64,000 bases of DNA from Paenalicyclobacillus macrosporangiidus (GTDB taxonomy: Bacteria; Bacillota; Bacilli; Alicyclobacillales; Alicyclobacillaceae). Shown one piece after another: positions 56,285 to 63,643 of the stretch. The notes beneath the pieces were generated by a model. The model did no database searches and had not been told where the DNA came from. It worked only from the letters and a program-made list of their open reading frames with translations. The position numbers were made by a program, and so were the translations under genes. Within the stretch, counting starts at the first letter, position 1. Each line of letters begins with the position of its first letter. The stretch is from the NCBI RefSeq assembly GCF_900116805.1, contig NZ_FPBV01000008.1, forward strand, positions 62,001-126,000, written 5' to 3'.

Positions 56285-57455
56285 ATTCGCGCATCTGCGG
56301 CGCATGACGGACGACACGGGGCTCTTGGAACACGCGCTCGGAAGAATCCCGCGGCGGCGTGAGGGCTACTCGACGGACGACAATGCGCGGGCGCTCTGGG
56401 CGTGCGTGGAATGGATGCGGTACGGCAACCGTCTGAAGGCGCGCGAGGACGGGGCCGGCCACGGGATCGACCGCGAACTTCGCGGCCTCGGCGAACTGGC
56501 CGACGTGTATCTGTCGTATCTGGTGTGGGTACAGGGTACGGACGGATGGTTCCACAACAACGTCGCCTACGGCGGCGGATTTGAATCCGAAGAGCCGTCC
56601 TCGGACTGCCAGGGCCGCGTCCTGTGGGCGACCGCGGTGGCTGCCCTGGGGCTTCCCCGTGCGGATCAGTCCTGGGTGGCGCAAGGATTGTGCCGGACGG
56701 GATTCCGGGCACTCCATCGCATTCTCTACCCCCGCGGATGGGCGCACGCGCTCGCGGCGGCGGCCCTGTTGGTGCGCGAAGCCGACGGGATCGACCACCT
56801 GAGCGGGGAGTTTCGGGCCTGGGTGCGCGCGGAATTGCCGGAGGTCGTGCGGATGTTGACCGACCGCCTGATCGAATTGTACCGGCGCGAGTCCCGGCCC
56901 GGGTGGCACTGGTTCGAGCCGGTCATGACCTACAGCAACGGGGTTTTCCCGTGGGCGCTGTGGCACGCGTGGACAGTGCTGCAGGATGCGGCCGTCGAGC
57001 GGATCGCCCGCGACAGCCTGGCCTTCCTGCAGGAAAAGATGACCGCGCCGGAAGGGTGGATCCGCCCCATTGGCAACCAGGGCTGGTGCACACCGGAAGG
57101 CTGCAGCCAGTGGGACCAACAGCCGCTTGAGGTCATGAAGCTGGCGATGGCCTGCGGACAGGCGTACACCGCAACCGGTGATCCGCTGTACGCCGAGACG
57201 CTCACCCGGTGCCGGGACTGGTACCACGGTGCCAACGATCTCGGCGTCCCGGTCGCCGATCCGCAGGACGGGGCCTGTTTTGACGGACTCTGCGAACACG
57301 GTGTCAATACCAACTGCGGGGCGGAGTCCACGCTGTCATTCCTGATCACGGAGGCTTTGTATCACCAGTTGGGCCTCGCGGCGGGCCAGAACGCGGAGGT
57401 GCACACCGCGCAGGCCGACGGTCCGGATCGTCAAGCACGCGCCTCTGGGGTATGA
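56265..57455 (+). CDS. DNARAL-motif protein, probable alpha/alpha-toroid glycan enzyme
   Basis: 396-aa protein from TTG 56265 (GGAGGGG upstream, 20-nt overlap with the GT4 gene). It has HLRRMTDDTGLLEHALG and REGYSTDDNARALWACVEW, then repeated amphipathic helices with W-rich loops (GTDGWFHNNVAY, SRPGWHWFEPVMTYSNGVFP). This sequence type is known to me as a C-terminal extension of some GT4 proteins linked to GH130 genes. The helical repeats suggest an (alpha/alpha)6 barrel like mannobiose epimerases or glycosidases. Function is not established. ATG at 56304 is an alternative start but would cut the conserved N terminus. Confidence 0.7.
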   Translation: MPPFPVEFAHLRRMTDDTGLLEHALGRIPRRREGYSTDDNARALWACVEWMRYGNRLKAREDGAGHGIDRELRGLGELADVYLSYLVWVQGTDGWFHNNVAYGGGFESEEPSSDCQGRVLWATAVAALGLPRADQSWVAQGLCRTGFRALHRILYPRGWAHALAAAALLVREADGIDHLSGEFRAWVRAELPEVVRMLTDRLIELYRRESRPGWHWFEPVMTYSNGVFPWALWHAWTVLQDAAVERIARDSLAFLQEKMTAPEGWIRPIGNQGWCTPEGCSQWDQQPLEVMKLAMACGQAYTATGDPLYAETLTRCRDWYHGANDLGVPVADPQDGACFDGLCEHGVNTNCGAESTLSFLITEALYHQLGLAAGQNAEVHTAQADGPDRQARASGV

Positions 57456-57542
57456 TGGAGGGGTTGCCGGGTGCGCGCAGCGGCTCGTGAGGATGTCCGG
57501 CCGTCCCGCACCCGCATCCTGGCCGGAGAGGGGGTGAGACAA

Positions 57543-58544
57543 TTGGATCACGCGCGCATCGATTTCGAGCCGGTGAAGTTTCAACCGGTCCCGGTGGCCC
57601 GCCTGTGGGGCGGACACCGATTGAAATCCTGGTTCGGGGTAGACACGGATGAACCCATCGGCGAGTACTGGGTGCTCTCCGGCCATCCCAACGGGATGAG
57701 CGTGGCGGCTTCCGGTCCGTTTGCCGGCATGACGCTCGCAGAACTGGTGGAGCAATATCCGTCGGTTTACCTGGGCCACAGCCCGCAGCCGCGGTTCCCG
57801 CTCCTCATCAAGTTCATCGAGGCGTCCCAGGACCTGTCTGTGCAAGTGCATCCCGACGACGCCTACGCACAGCGGGTCGAGGGAGACTTCGGCAAGACCG
57901 AGGCCTGGTACATTCTCGAGTGCCCCCCGGACGGCCGGGTGATCTACGGCCATCAGTTCCGGTCCCAGGCGGACTACCGGGAGGCGGTGGAGGCCGGCCG
58001 CGTTCAGGAGAAGCTCCGGTGGCGGCCCATCCAGCCCGGGCAGGTGGTGTTCGTGCCGGCAGGTACCCTTCATGCCCTCCTCGCGGGCACCATCGTGGTC
58101 GAAGTGCAGCAGACGTCGGATGTCACGTACCGGGTCTACGACTGGGACCGCGTCGACGCGAACGGAAATCCCAGGCCACTGCACGTGGATAAGGCGGCCG
58201 ACGTCCTTAATTTTGATCCGGACGATCCCGCCGCCCAGACGCACCCCGAGGCGGCCAACCCGGATGCATCCGCCGCCGGCGTGCCGGCACCCTGGCGACG
58301 GCTTGTCACCTGTCCATACTTTACGATGGACCACGTCCACTTGGACACCGGCACGCTTCCAGTCGAGAGCGGCCGCGCCGGAAACCCGGACATCCTGATT
58401 GCCATGGGCGGCTCCGGACGACTGTCCTGGCCGGGTGGCGACATGTCCATCCGGAGGGGAGATACCGTGCTCCTTCCCGCCACCTTGACCCAATACACCG
58501 TGGTGAACGATGACCGGCTGGAACTGTTGCGGGTGTTTTACTGA
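57543..58544 (+). CDS. manA: Mannose-6-phosphate isomerase, class I (zinc)
   Basis: 333-aa cupin metalloenzyme interconverting fructose-6-P and mannose-6-P. Zinc ligands lie in LSVQVHPDDAYA (about residues 97-108), with KTEAWYIL and the second cupin motif PAGTLHALLAGTIVVEVQQ. The substrate-site segment SDVTYRVYDWDR is intact. The TTG at 57543 follows GAGGGGGTGAG. It is 87 nt after the toroid-type gene. It links central metabolism to the mannose pathway of the operon, but no phosphomannomutase gene is present here. Confidence 0.93.
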   Translation: MDHARIDFEPVKFQPVPVARLWGGHRLKSWFGVDTDEPIGEYWVLSGHPNGMSVAASGPFAGMTLAELVEQYPSVYLGHSPQPRFPLLIKFIEASQDLSVQVHPDDAYAQRVEGDFGKTEAWYILECPPDGRVIYGHQFRSQADYREAVEAGRVQEKLRWRPIQPGQVVFVPAGTLHALLAGTIVVEVQQTSDVTYRVYDWDRVDANGNPRPLHVDKAADVLNFDPDDPAAQTHPEAANPDASAAGVPAPWRRLVTCPYFTMDHVHLDTGTLPVESGRAGNPDILIAMGGSGRLSWPGGDMSIRRGDTVLLPATLTQYTVVNDDRLELLRVFY

Positions 58545-58573
58545 TCTTTGCCCGCATTCCCTGACATTCCGTG

Positions 58574-58600
58574 TTGCCTGCACACAGAGCGGCTTATAAT
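58574..58600 (+). promoter_or_regulatory. Possible internal promoter ahead of GH130
   Basis: A perfect -10 TATAAT (58595-58600) in an AT-rich pocket, with TTGCCT (58574-58579) only 15 bp upstream. The -35 match is weak. Confidence 0.35.
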
Positions 58601-58658
58601 ATGAAAACCGCAAACGGACCCCGTTCCGAAACTCTGTGTGCAAAGGTTGTTGTTCACC

Positions 58659-59645
58659 ATGACCAAACAACACGATGTCCAGTTTCCGCTCGGCCCGTTT
58701 GTCCGGTATGAACACAACCCCATCCTGTCCCCGCAGGGGAATTCATGGGAAGCAAAAGATCTGTTCAACCCGGCCGCGGTGATCCGCAGCGACCAAGTCT
58801 ATCTCTTCTATCGTGCCGAGGATCACACCGGCCCGGGCGAATGGAATGGCACGTCCCGGATTGGCCTGGCCGTCAGCCGGGACGGCGTCCACTTCGAGCG
58901 CCTGCCGCATCCGGTGGTGGAGCCGACCGAGCCCTACGAGCATCCAGGCGGGTGTGAGGACCCGCGCGTCGTCGGCATCGACGGGCTCTACTATATGACG
59001 TACACCGCTTTCGACGGTAAGACCGCTCGCCTGTGCCTCGCCACGTCGGAGGATCTCATCCACTGGCGAAAGCACGGACCCATGTTCGCAGACGGCGAGG
59101 GGGAGCACGCCCGGTGGTCGAAATCGGGGGCCATCGTCCCGCGCCGGTTCGGCGGCCGGCTGGTGATGTACTTCGGAGACACGGATATCTGGGTGGCGTT
59201 TTCCGAAGATGGACGGCATTGGACGCCGCGTCCGGAACCGGTCATCCGGCGCAACCCGGACGAGAAGGCGTTCGACAGCCTGTTGGTCGAACCCGGGCCG
59301 ACGCCCGTGGTGACAGACGAAGGGATTCTGCTGATCTACAACGGCGCCCGCCGGATCCAGCACGGACCGGACGCCGGCAAGCCGTATTATGCCATCGGAC
59401 AGGCGCTGTTCGCTCTGGACGATCCCGCGCGCCTCATCCGGCGGACGGAGACCCCCGTGTTTATTCCGGAGACGCAGCATGAGCTGCGCGGACAGGTCGA
59501 CTTTGTGGTGTTCGCGGAAGGGCTTGTCCACTTTCGCGGAACCTGGTTTCTGTATTACGGCATGGCCGACAGTCATATCGGCGTCGCCCGCTATACGTCT
59601 CAGGCCACCCCAGCCGAGGACGAGGACGAGGCCGTCGCGGTCTGA
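58659..59645 (+). CDS. GH130-family glycoside phosphorylase (beta-mannoside type)
   Basis: 328-aa five-bladed beta-propeller enzyme. GH130 members phosphorolyse beta-mannosides (Man-beta-1,4-Glc, -GlcNAc or -Man) to mannose-1-phosphate, though a few are hydrolases. Family features are YEHNPILSP at the N terminus, DLFNPAAVIRSDQVYLFYRA, and GCEDPRVVGIDGLYYMTYTA with the candidate acid Asp. The C-terminal YYGMADSHIGVARY is also typical. No signal peptide, so it is cytoplasmic. ATG at 58659 has a weak AAAGG site; GTG at 58638 is in frame. The product Man-1-P is the substrate expected for the nucleotidyltransferase at 54066. Confidence 0.88.
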   Translation: MTKQHDVQFPLGPFVRYEHNPILSPQGNSWEAKDLFNPAAVIRSDQVYLFYRAEDHTGPGEWNGTSRIGLAVSRDGVHFERLPHPVVEPTEPYEHPGGCEDPRVVGIDGLYYMTYTAFDGKTARLCLATSEDLIHWRKHGPMFADGEGEHARWSKSGAIVPRRFGGRLVMYFGDTDIWVAFSEDGRHWTPRPEPVIRRNPDEKAFDSLLVEPGPTPVVTDEGILLIYNGARRIQHGPDAGKPYYAIGQALFALDDPARLIRRTETPVFIPETQHELRGQVDFVVFAEGLVHFRGTWFLYYGMADSHIGVARYTSQATPAEDEDEAVAV

Positions 59646-59668
59646 CTGCCGGGTATCCGGAGCAGGAG

Positions 59669-59698
59669 GCAAAGCGTGCCGGGTCCGGCACGCTTTGC
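59669..59698. terminator. Bidirectional hairpin between GH130 and cotJC
   Basis: GCAAAGCGTGCC / GGCACGCTTTGC, a 12-bp perfect stem with a 6-nt loop, 23 nt after GH130 and 3 nt beyond the cotJC stop. Confidence 0.7.
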
Positions 59699-59701
59699 TA
59701 T

Positions 59702-60271
59702 TCAAAACAACCGCTTTTGCCCCTGATGCTCCTTGAGGATTTCCACCGCCTCGCGAAAACGCAGCGAATGCACAATCTCCCGCTCGCGCAAAAATTTCAA
59801 CGCGTCCTGGATGTCAACGTCGTCCGTCAAATCAATCAGCCACTGGTACGTCGCACGCGCCTTTTCCTCCGCTGCGATGTCCTCGTACAAATCCGCAATC
59901 GGATCGCCCTTCGCCTGGATGTACGTTGCGGTCCACGGAACGCCCGCCGCGTTGTGATACGCCAGCGCATGGTCGTGGTCCGCAAAATGCTCACCGAGCC
60001 CCGCCGCCTTCAACTGTTCCGGCGTGGCGTCCTTGGTCAGCTTGTACACCATGGTGGCAATCATTTCGAGGTGGGCGAACTCCTCCGTCCCGATGTCGGT
60101 CAGCAGGCCGATCACCCGATCCGGGATGGAGTAGCGCTGGTTGAGATAGCGCAGGGCCGCCGCCAGCTCGCCGTCCGCGCCGCCGTACTGCTCAATCAAG
60201 TACTTGGCGAGCCGCGGATCACACTTGCTCACGCGCACCGGATACTGAAGCTTCTTTTCGTAAATCCACAC
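59702..60271 (-). CDS. cotJC: Spore coat-associated manganese catalase CotJC
   Basis: 189 aa, the same length as B. subtilis CotJC. It is a di-manganese catalase-like ferritin-fold protein: GGADGELAAALRYLNQRYSIPD, DIGTEEFAHLEMIATMVYKLTKDATPEQLKAAG in parts, and EIVHSLRFREAVEIL supply the metal-ligand Glu and His residues. GTG at 60271 (VWIYEKKLQYPV) matches the known N terminus, with GGGGGTG 7 nt upstream; ATG at 60277 is too close to that site. Normally it follows cotJB directly; here it stands 2.8 kb from cotJAB. Confidence 0.94.
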   Translation of the reverse strand: MWIYEKKLQYPVRVSKCDPRLAKYLIEQYGGADGELAAALRYLNQRYSIPDRVIGLLTDIGTEEFAHLEMIATMVYKLTKDATPEQLKAAGLGEHFADHDHALAYHNAAGVPWTATYIQAKGDPIADLYEDIAAEEKARATYQWLIDLTDDVDIQDALKFLREREIVHSLRFREAVEILKEHQGQKRLF

Positions 60272-60400
60272 AAGCATCCACCCCCGACGTTGTGGTCGTC
60301 AGGGATGGATATGCGAAAATGGATTGTACGTATTCTGACCCTCGCAAAAGCGGAATGGTTATCAAAATAAAGCAATAAATACCATAACATAGGTGACCTG

Positions 60401-60796
60401 TTGTGGTTCACTTCTGTTAAAGAACGTGGGAAGGAGAACCAGCGAGAACGCCGCAGAATCCGAGAAATGGATGATGCCGGCGTCCTGTTGATGACGAATC
60501 ATTATGTACATCCGGACATGCGCGAACTCGCGAAGTCATGGCCGAATTCCCTGCGGCGGTATGACCAACTCCAACGATCCGCGGCTCTGCTTCGCGCTTC
60601 TGATCGCGATTCGGCCGATTTGCTGCGCAAGTTGCAGCGTACACTGGCTGATCACGAAGCTCCGCTCTGCGGCCACGAAGACGGTCTGGCCACGTTTTGG
60701 TCGTGTACCGCGGATCTGCGGCAGAAGCGAATTCTGTACTGCCTCGGCGCCCCCTGCCGCAATCCGTTTAAGGAATACTTCGCTTTTTCAACTTGA
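60401..60796 (+). CDS. Possible hypothetical protein
   Basis: A 131-codon frame starting at TTG 60401 with AGGTGA 4 nt upstream; ATG at 60467 is an alternative. It is charged, contains five cysteines and has no recognised domain or membrane segment. Base composition is lower in GC than neighbours. It lies in the gap between the divergent cotJC and the S9 peptidase end, so it could be a relic or chance frame. Confidence 0.35.
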   Translation: MWFTSVKERGKENQRERRRIREMDDAGVLLMTNHYVHPDMRELAKSWPNSLRRYDQLQRSAALLRASDRDSADLLRKLQRTLADHEAPLCGHEDGLATFWSCTADLRQKRILYCLGAPCRNPFKEYFAFST

Positions 60797-60812
60797 TGGA
60801 ACCTGAGCTCGC

Positions 60813-60849
60813 GGAACGCGTGCGACGTGGTTTCGAACGCACGCGTTCC
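60813..60849. terminator. Inverted repeat downstream of the S9 peptidase
   Basis: GGAACGCGTGCG / CGCACGCGTTCC, 12-bp perfect arms with a 13-nt loop. A smaller GCGGCG-TTTT-CGCCGC hairpin (60882-60897) lies between it and the stop codon at 60906. No T-tract in either. Confidence 0.5.
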
Positions 60850-60905
60850 CGAACCCGAGACGAGATTCTCAGATGTGGCCAGCGGCGAAAACGCCGCGCC
60901 CGGCA

Positions 60906-62837
60906 TTACAGATTTTCAATCGCCACCGGCTCGAGGTCGTCCGCCGGCGTGAAGCCGAACACCCGGCTATAGAAATAAAACTCGCCGTCGAGTGACCGCT
61001 TGATGTTCTCCGCCTTGCGAAAGCCGTGACCCTCCCCGGGAAATGCCACGTACGCCACGGGCAACCCCTTCTTGCGCAAGGCCTCGACCATAAGTTCCGC
61101 CTGGTTGGGCGGCACGATTTTGTCGTCCAGCCCCTGGAAGAAGATGATGGGACACGACAGGCGGTCCGTGAAGTGGATGGGCGAGCGGTTGTAGTACACC
61201 GATTGCGCCTCTGGATAAGGGCCGAGCAGGCTGTCCATATACCGCGACTCGAACTTGTGTGTCTCGTGGACGAACACCTCGAGTTCGCTCAGCCCGAAAT
61301 GGCTGGCCCCGGCCTTGAAGACGTCCCGGAACGTCAGGGCCGCCAGCGTCGTGTAGCCGCCGGCGCTCCCTCCGGCGATGCACAGCCGCTCTCCGTCCGC
61401 CAGGCCTCGCTGGACCAGATACAGGGCCGCGTTGACCGCATCGTCCACGTCGACGACCCCCCACTGGCCTTTCAGCCGATCCCGGTATTCGCGTCCATAT
61501 CCGGTCGATCCGCCGTAGTTCACGTCCACCACGGCGAATCCGCGGCTCGTCCAGTACTGGGTGGTCAGACTCAGCACCGCGGGCGACGCGCTGGTCGGTC
61601 CCCCGTGGACGTGCACCAAGAGGGGAGGTTTCTCCCCATCGGGCGCCTGGAAGTCCGGATTCGTGGGCGGATAGTAGTGCGCGAACGCGGTCTTCCCGCC
61701 TTCCGTCGGGAACTCCACCTCCACGGGCCGGGAGAAATACCGGGCATCCACCGGCACATCCGCGGCCGACTTCACCACCTGGCGCCCGCTGCCGTCCGGA
61801 CCCGCCACCACCAGGTGCCGAAGCGTCGTCGGCGACGCGGCGAGATACGCCATCTGGCGCCCGTTGCTGCGTACGTGGGCAAACCAGGTGTCCTCGCCGG
61901 GAAGGGGATAGAGCCGTCCCGTCGCCAGGTCGATGCGGGCCAGGTGGTCACGGCCACGCTGGGCATACTTGCACACGATGGTGTGTGCGTCGATGAAGGT
62001 GTAGTCGCTCAGGCCAAAGACCCAAGGCGGTCCGGCGAACTCGGCGTCCAACGGATGCACCGCCTCCACCGCCCCGTCTTCCGCCAACCGGTACAAATTC
62101 CACCAGTTCGAACGGTCCGATACGAAATACAACACGCCGTCCGGCGACCACACCGGCTGCAGCACCGATTCCCCGGGGCCGCCGGCCACGCGGTGCGCGT
62201 TCTCCAGCCGCCCGTCGGCCGTGACGTCGGCAACCCACAACTCTGTCCCGTCCCATGGCATGTTCGGGTGGTTCCACGTCAGCCAGGCCAGACGGTCGCC
62301 GGCGGGATTCAACCGGGGATTGCTGTAGAAGTCGTTGCCGGACACCAACACCCGGTCGGGGCCGCCTGTCAGGGATACCGCCACCAGCGTGGTCTCGGCG
62401 AAGATATCGGATTGGGTGTGGTCCTCGCGCACGCCGATCCACCAACCCCGGCGCTTGTCCACGATGCCGTCGGCATACCGCAGGCGGGAATCGTCCGTCA
62501 ACGGCCGGATGGTCCCGTCTCGATCCCGTATGTACAGCCGGTTGTCTGCGAAATTCGAGAAATACACAATCCCGTCGGACACCGTCCACGCGCCGCCTCC
62601 GTACTCGTGCACGCGGGTGCGCACGTTGTAAGGCGCCGGGATGAGTTCCTCTTCCGTCCCGTCCGCACACCGGCGCATCAACACATTCCGGCCGGCCTCG
62701 CGCGGCCGGGATTCCAGCCAGTACAGGTCGTCCCCGTCCCACGCCAAACCATCCAGGCCAATGACCGCCTGGACAATCAGGTCCGACGTGATGGGGGACT
62801 TCCAGCTCCCGTAAGGTGCGGTTTTCACATTCGTCAC
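60906..62837 (-). CDS. Prolyl oligopeptidase-family S9 peptidase (acylaminoacyl-peptidase type)
   Basis: 643-aa cytoplasmic serine peptidase. An N-terminal beta-propeller (about 20-370) with repeated WSPDG/TWNHPNMPWD-type blades precedes an alpha/beta-hydrolase domain. Catalytic residues are Ser491 (GGSAGG), Asp572 (GLDDKIVPP) and His604 (GEGHGF). It degrades or processes short peptides. The GTG at 62837 follows GGGGAG. It lies between cotJB and cotJC with its own candidate promoter, apparently inserted into an ancestral cotJABC cluster. Confidence 0.93.
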   Translation of the reverse strand: MTNVKTAPYGSWKSPITSDLIVQAVIGLDGLAWDGDDLYWLESRPREAGRNVLMRRCADGTEEELIPAPYNVRTRVHEYGGGAWTVSDGIVYFSNFADNRLYIRDRDGTIRPLTDDSRLRYADGIVDKRRGWWIGVREDHTQSDIFAETTLVAVSLTGGPDRVLVSGNDFYSNPRLNPAGDRLAWLTWNHPNMPWDGTELWVADVTADGRLENAHRVAGGPGESVLQPVWSPDGVLYFVSDRSNWWNLYRLAEDGAVEAVHPLDAEFAGPPWVFGLSDYTFIDAHTIVCKYAQRGRDHLARIDLATGRLYPLPGEDTWFAHVRSNGRQMAYLAASPTTLRHLVVAGPDGSGRQVVKSAADVPVDARYFSRPVEVEFPTEGGKTAFAHYYPPTNPDFQAPDGEKPPLLVHVHGGPTSASPAVLSLTTQYWTSRGFAVVDVNYGGSTGYGREYRDRLKGQWGVVDVDDAVNAALYLVQRGLADGERLCIAGGSAGGYTTLAALTFRDVFKAGASHFGLSELEVFVHETHKFESRYMDSLLGPYPEAQSVYYNRSPIHFTDRLSCPIIFFQGLDDKIVPPNQAELMVEALRKKGLPVAYVAFPGEGHGFRKAENIKRSLDGEFYFYSRVFGFTPADDLEPVAIENL

Positions 62838-62882
62838 GCGGTTTCTCCCCTCTCAGACGTTTCACACCATAGGCATAGTCCC

Positions 62883-62912
62883 ATTCTACCCGCACACGGG
62901 CGACAGCGTCGA
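62883..62912 (-). promoter_or_regulatory. Candidate promoter of the S9 peptidase
   Basis: -35 TCGACG (62907-62912) and -10 TAGAAT (62883-62888), 18-bp spacer. Confidence 0.45.
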
Positions 62913-62949
62913 GCCCCTCCGTCAGCCCACGCGTACAACACAACGAAGG

Positions 62950-62970
62950 CAGGACCGCCAGTCCTGCCAC
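62950..62970 (-). terminator. Terminator after cotJAB
   Basis: GGCAGGAC / GTCCTGCC stem with a 5-nt loop, followed on the minus strand by the T-rich TTCGTTGTGTTG. It separates cotJAB from the S9 peptidase gene. Confidence 0.65.
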
Positions 62971-63036
62971 GATGATGAGCGCCGTCCCATGACGCACCAG
63001 GCGCCGCACGCCGTCCAAGACGATGAAGTTGCCGCC

Positions 63037-63300
63037 TCAGACCTGCCAGGGCCATGGGGCCTCCGACCAGGTCCAGCGGTTGCCCACCGGGCTGTTGCCG
63101 AACTCCTGCAACGGGCCGAAGTTCGATTCGAATTGGTGCATCAGCGTCTGCTTGCGGCGTTGGAACTGCTGGAACTGTGCCAACGCCTGAGCGTCATCCG
63201 GGTGGGTATCCAGGTAGAGTGTGAGCTCGACCAGGGCAAAATCCACCGCCTGCAGCTCGTGCAGGTACTGGTAATACTCTTTAGGAACCGTCTGCTCCAT
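63037..63300 (-). CDS. cotJB: Spore coat protein CotJB
   Basis: 87-aa helical coat-associated protein, the usual CotJB length. It has YYQYLHELQAVDFALVELTLYLDTHPDD and ends in the Trp-rich WTWSEAPWPWQV. ATG at 63300 lies inside the end of cotJA (20-nt overlap), so translation is coupled. It is made in the mother cell during sporulation in Bacillus. Confidence 0.93.
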   Translation of the reverse strand: MEQTVPKEYYQYLHELQAVDFALVELTLYLDTHPDDAQALAQFQQFQRRKQTLMHQFESNFGPLQEFGNSPVGNRWTWSEAPWPWQV

Positions 63301-63514
63301 GGGACACTCCCTCCCGGAACGGGCGCTCGTAGGGGCTGTACAGGTCCGGCCACAGCGTCCCGCGCCTCAGGGCCTCGCGCGGGGCGTATTGGCGCAAGCC
63401 CTTGGGCTGCATCACATAGTACTGGTTGGGCGGGACGATGTACGCCTTGGGCCTCGGCGGGCAAGGATCCAACGGGCTGTGAAACGACTCAAACGCACGC
63501 CACTGGCGATTCAT
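63281..63514 (-). CDS. cotJA: Spore coat protein CotJA
   Basis: 77 aa, Pro- and Tyr-rich: FHSPLDPCPPRPKAYIVPPN and YVMQPKGLRQYAPREALRRG are typical of CotJA. ATG at 63514 follows AAGGAGGG; the open frame to 63607 is not supported. A GC-rich hairpin (CCCCGCGG/CCGCGGGG, 63530-63570) lies just upstream of the ribosome site. A sigma-E promoter is expected for the family, but none could be identified with confidence. Confidence 0.9.
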   Translation of the reverse strand: MNRQWRAFESFHSPLDPCPPRPKAYIVPPNQYYVMQPKGLRQYAPREALRRGTLWPDLYSPYERPFREGVSHGADGS

Positions 63515-63643
63515 CCTGACCCTCCTTCTCCCCGCGGCCGTCGGCGCGTCGCGCTCGGCGACCCGCGGGGTGCAATTCTTCACATTGAGCATATTCAGGA
63601 AGGACATTGTGCAGAAGCGTGCGACAGGAGATGGCCAGGAGGA

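Noticed and set aside
60417-60644. 75-codon minus-strand frame upstream of cotJC
   Set aside because: No ribosome site or recognised domain, and it overlaps the somewhat better supported plus-strand frame at 60401-60796.
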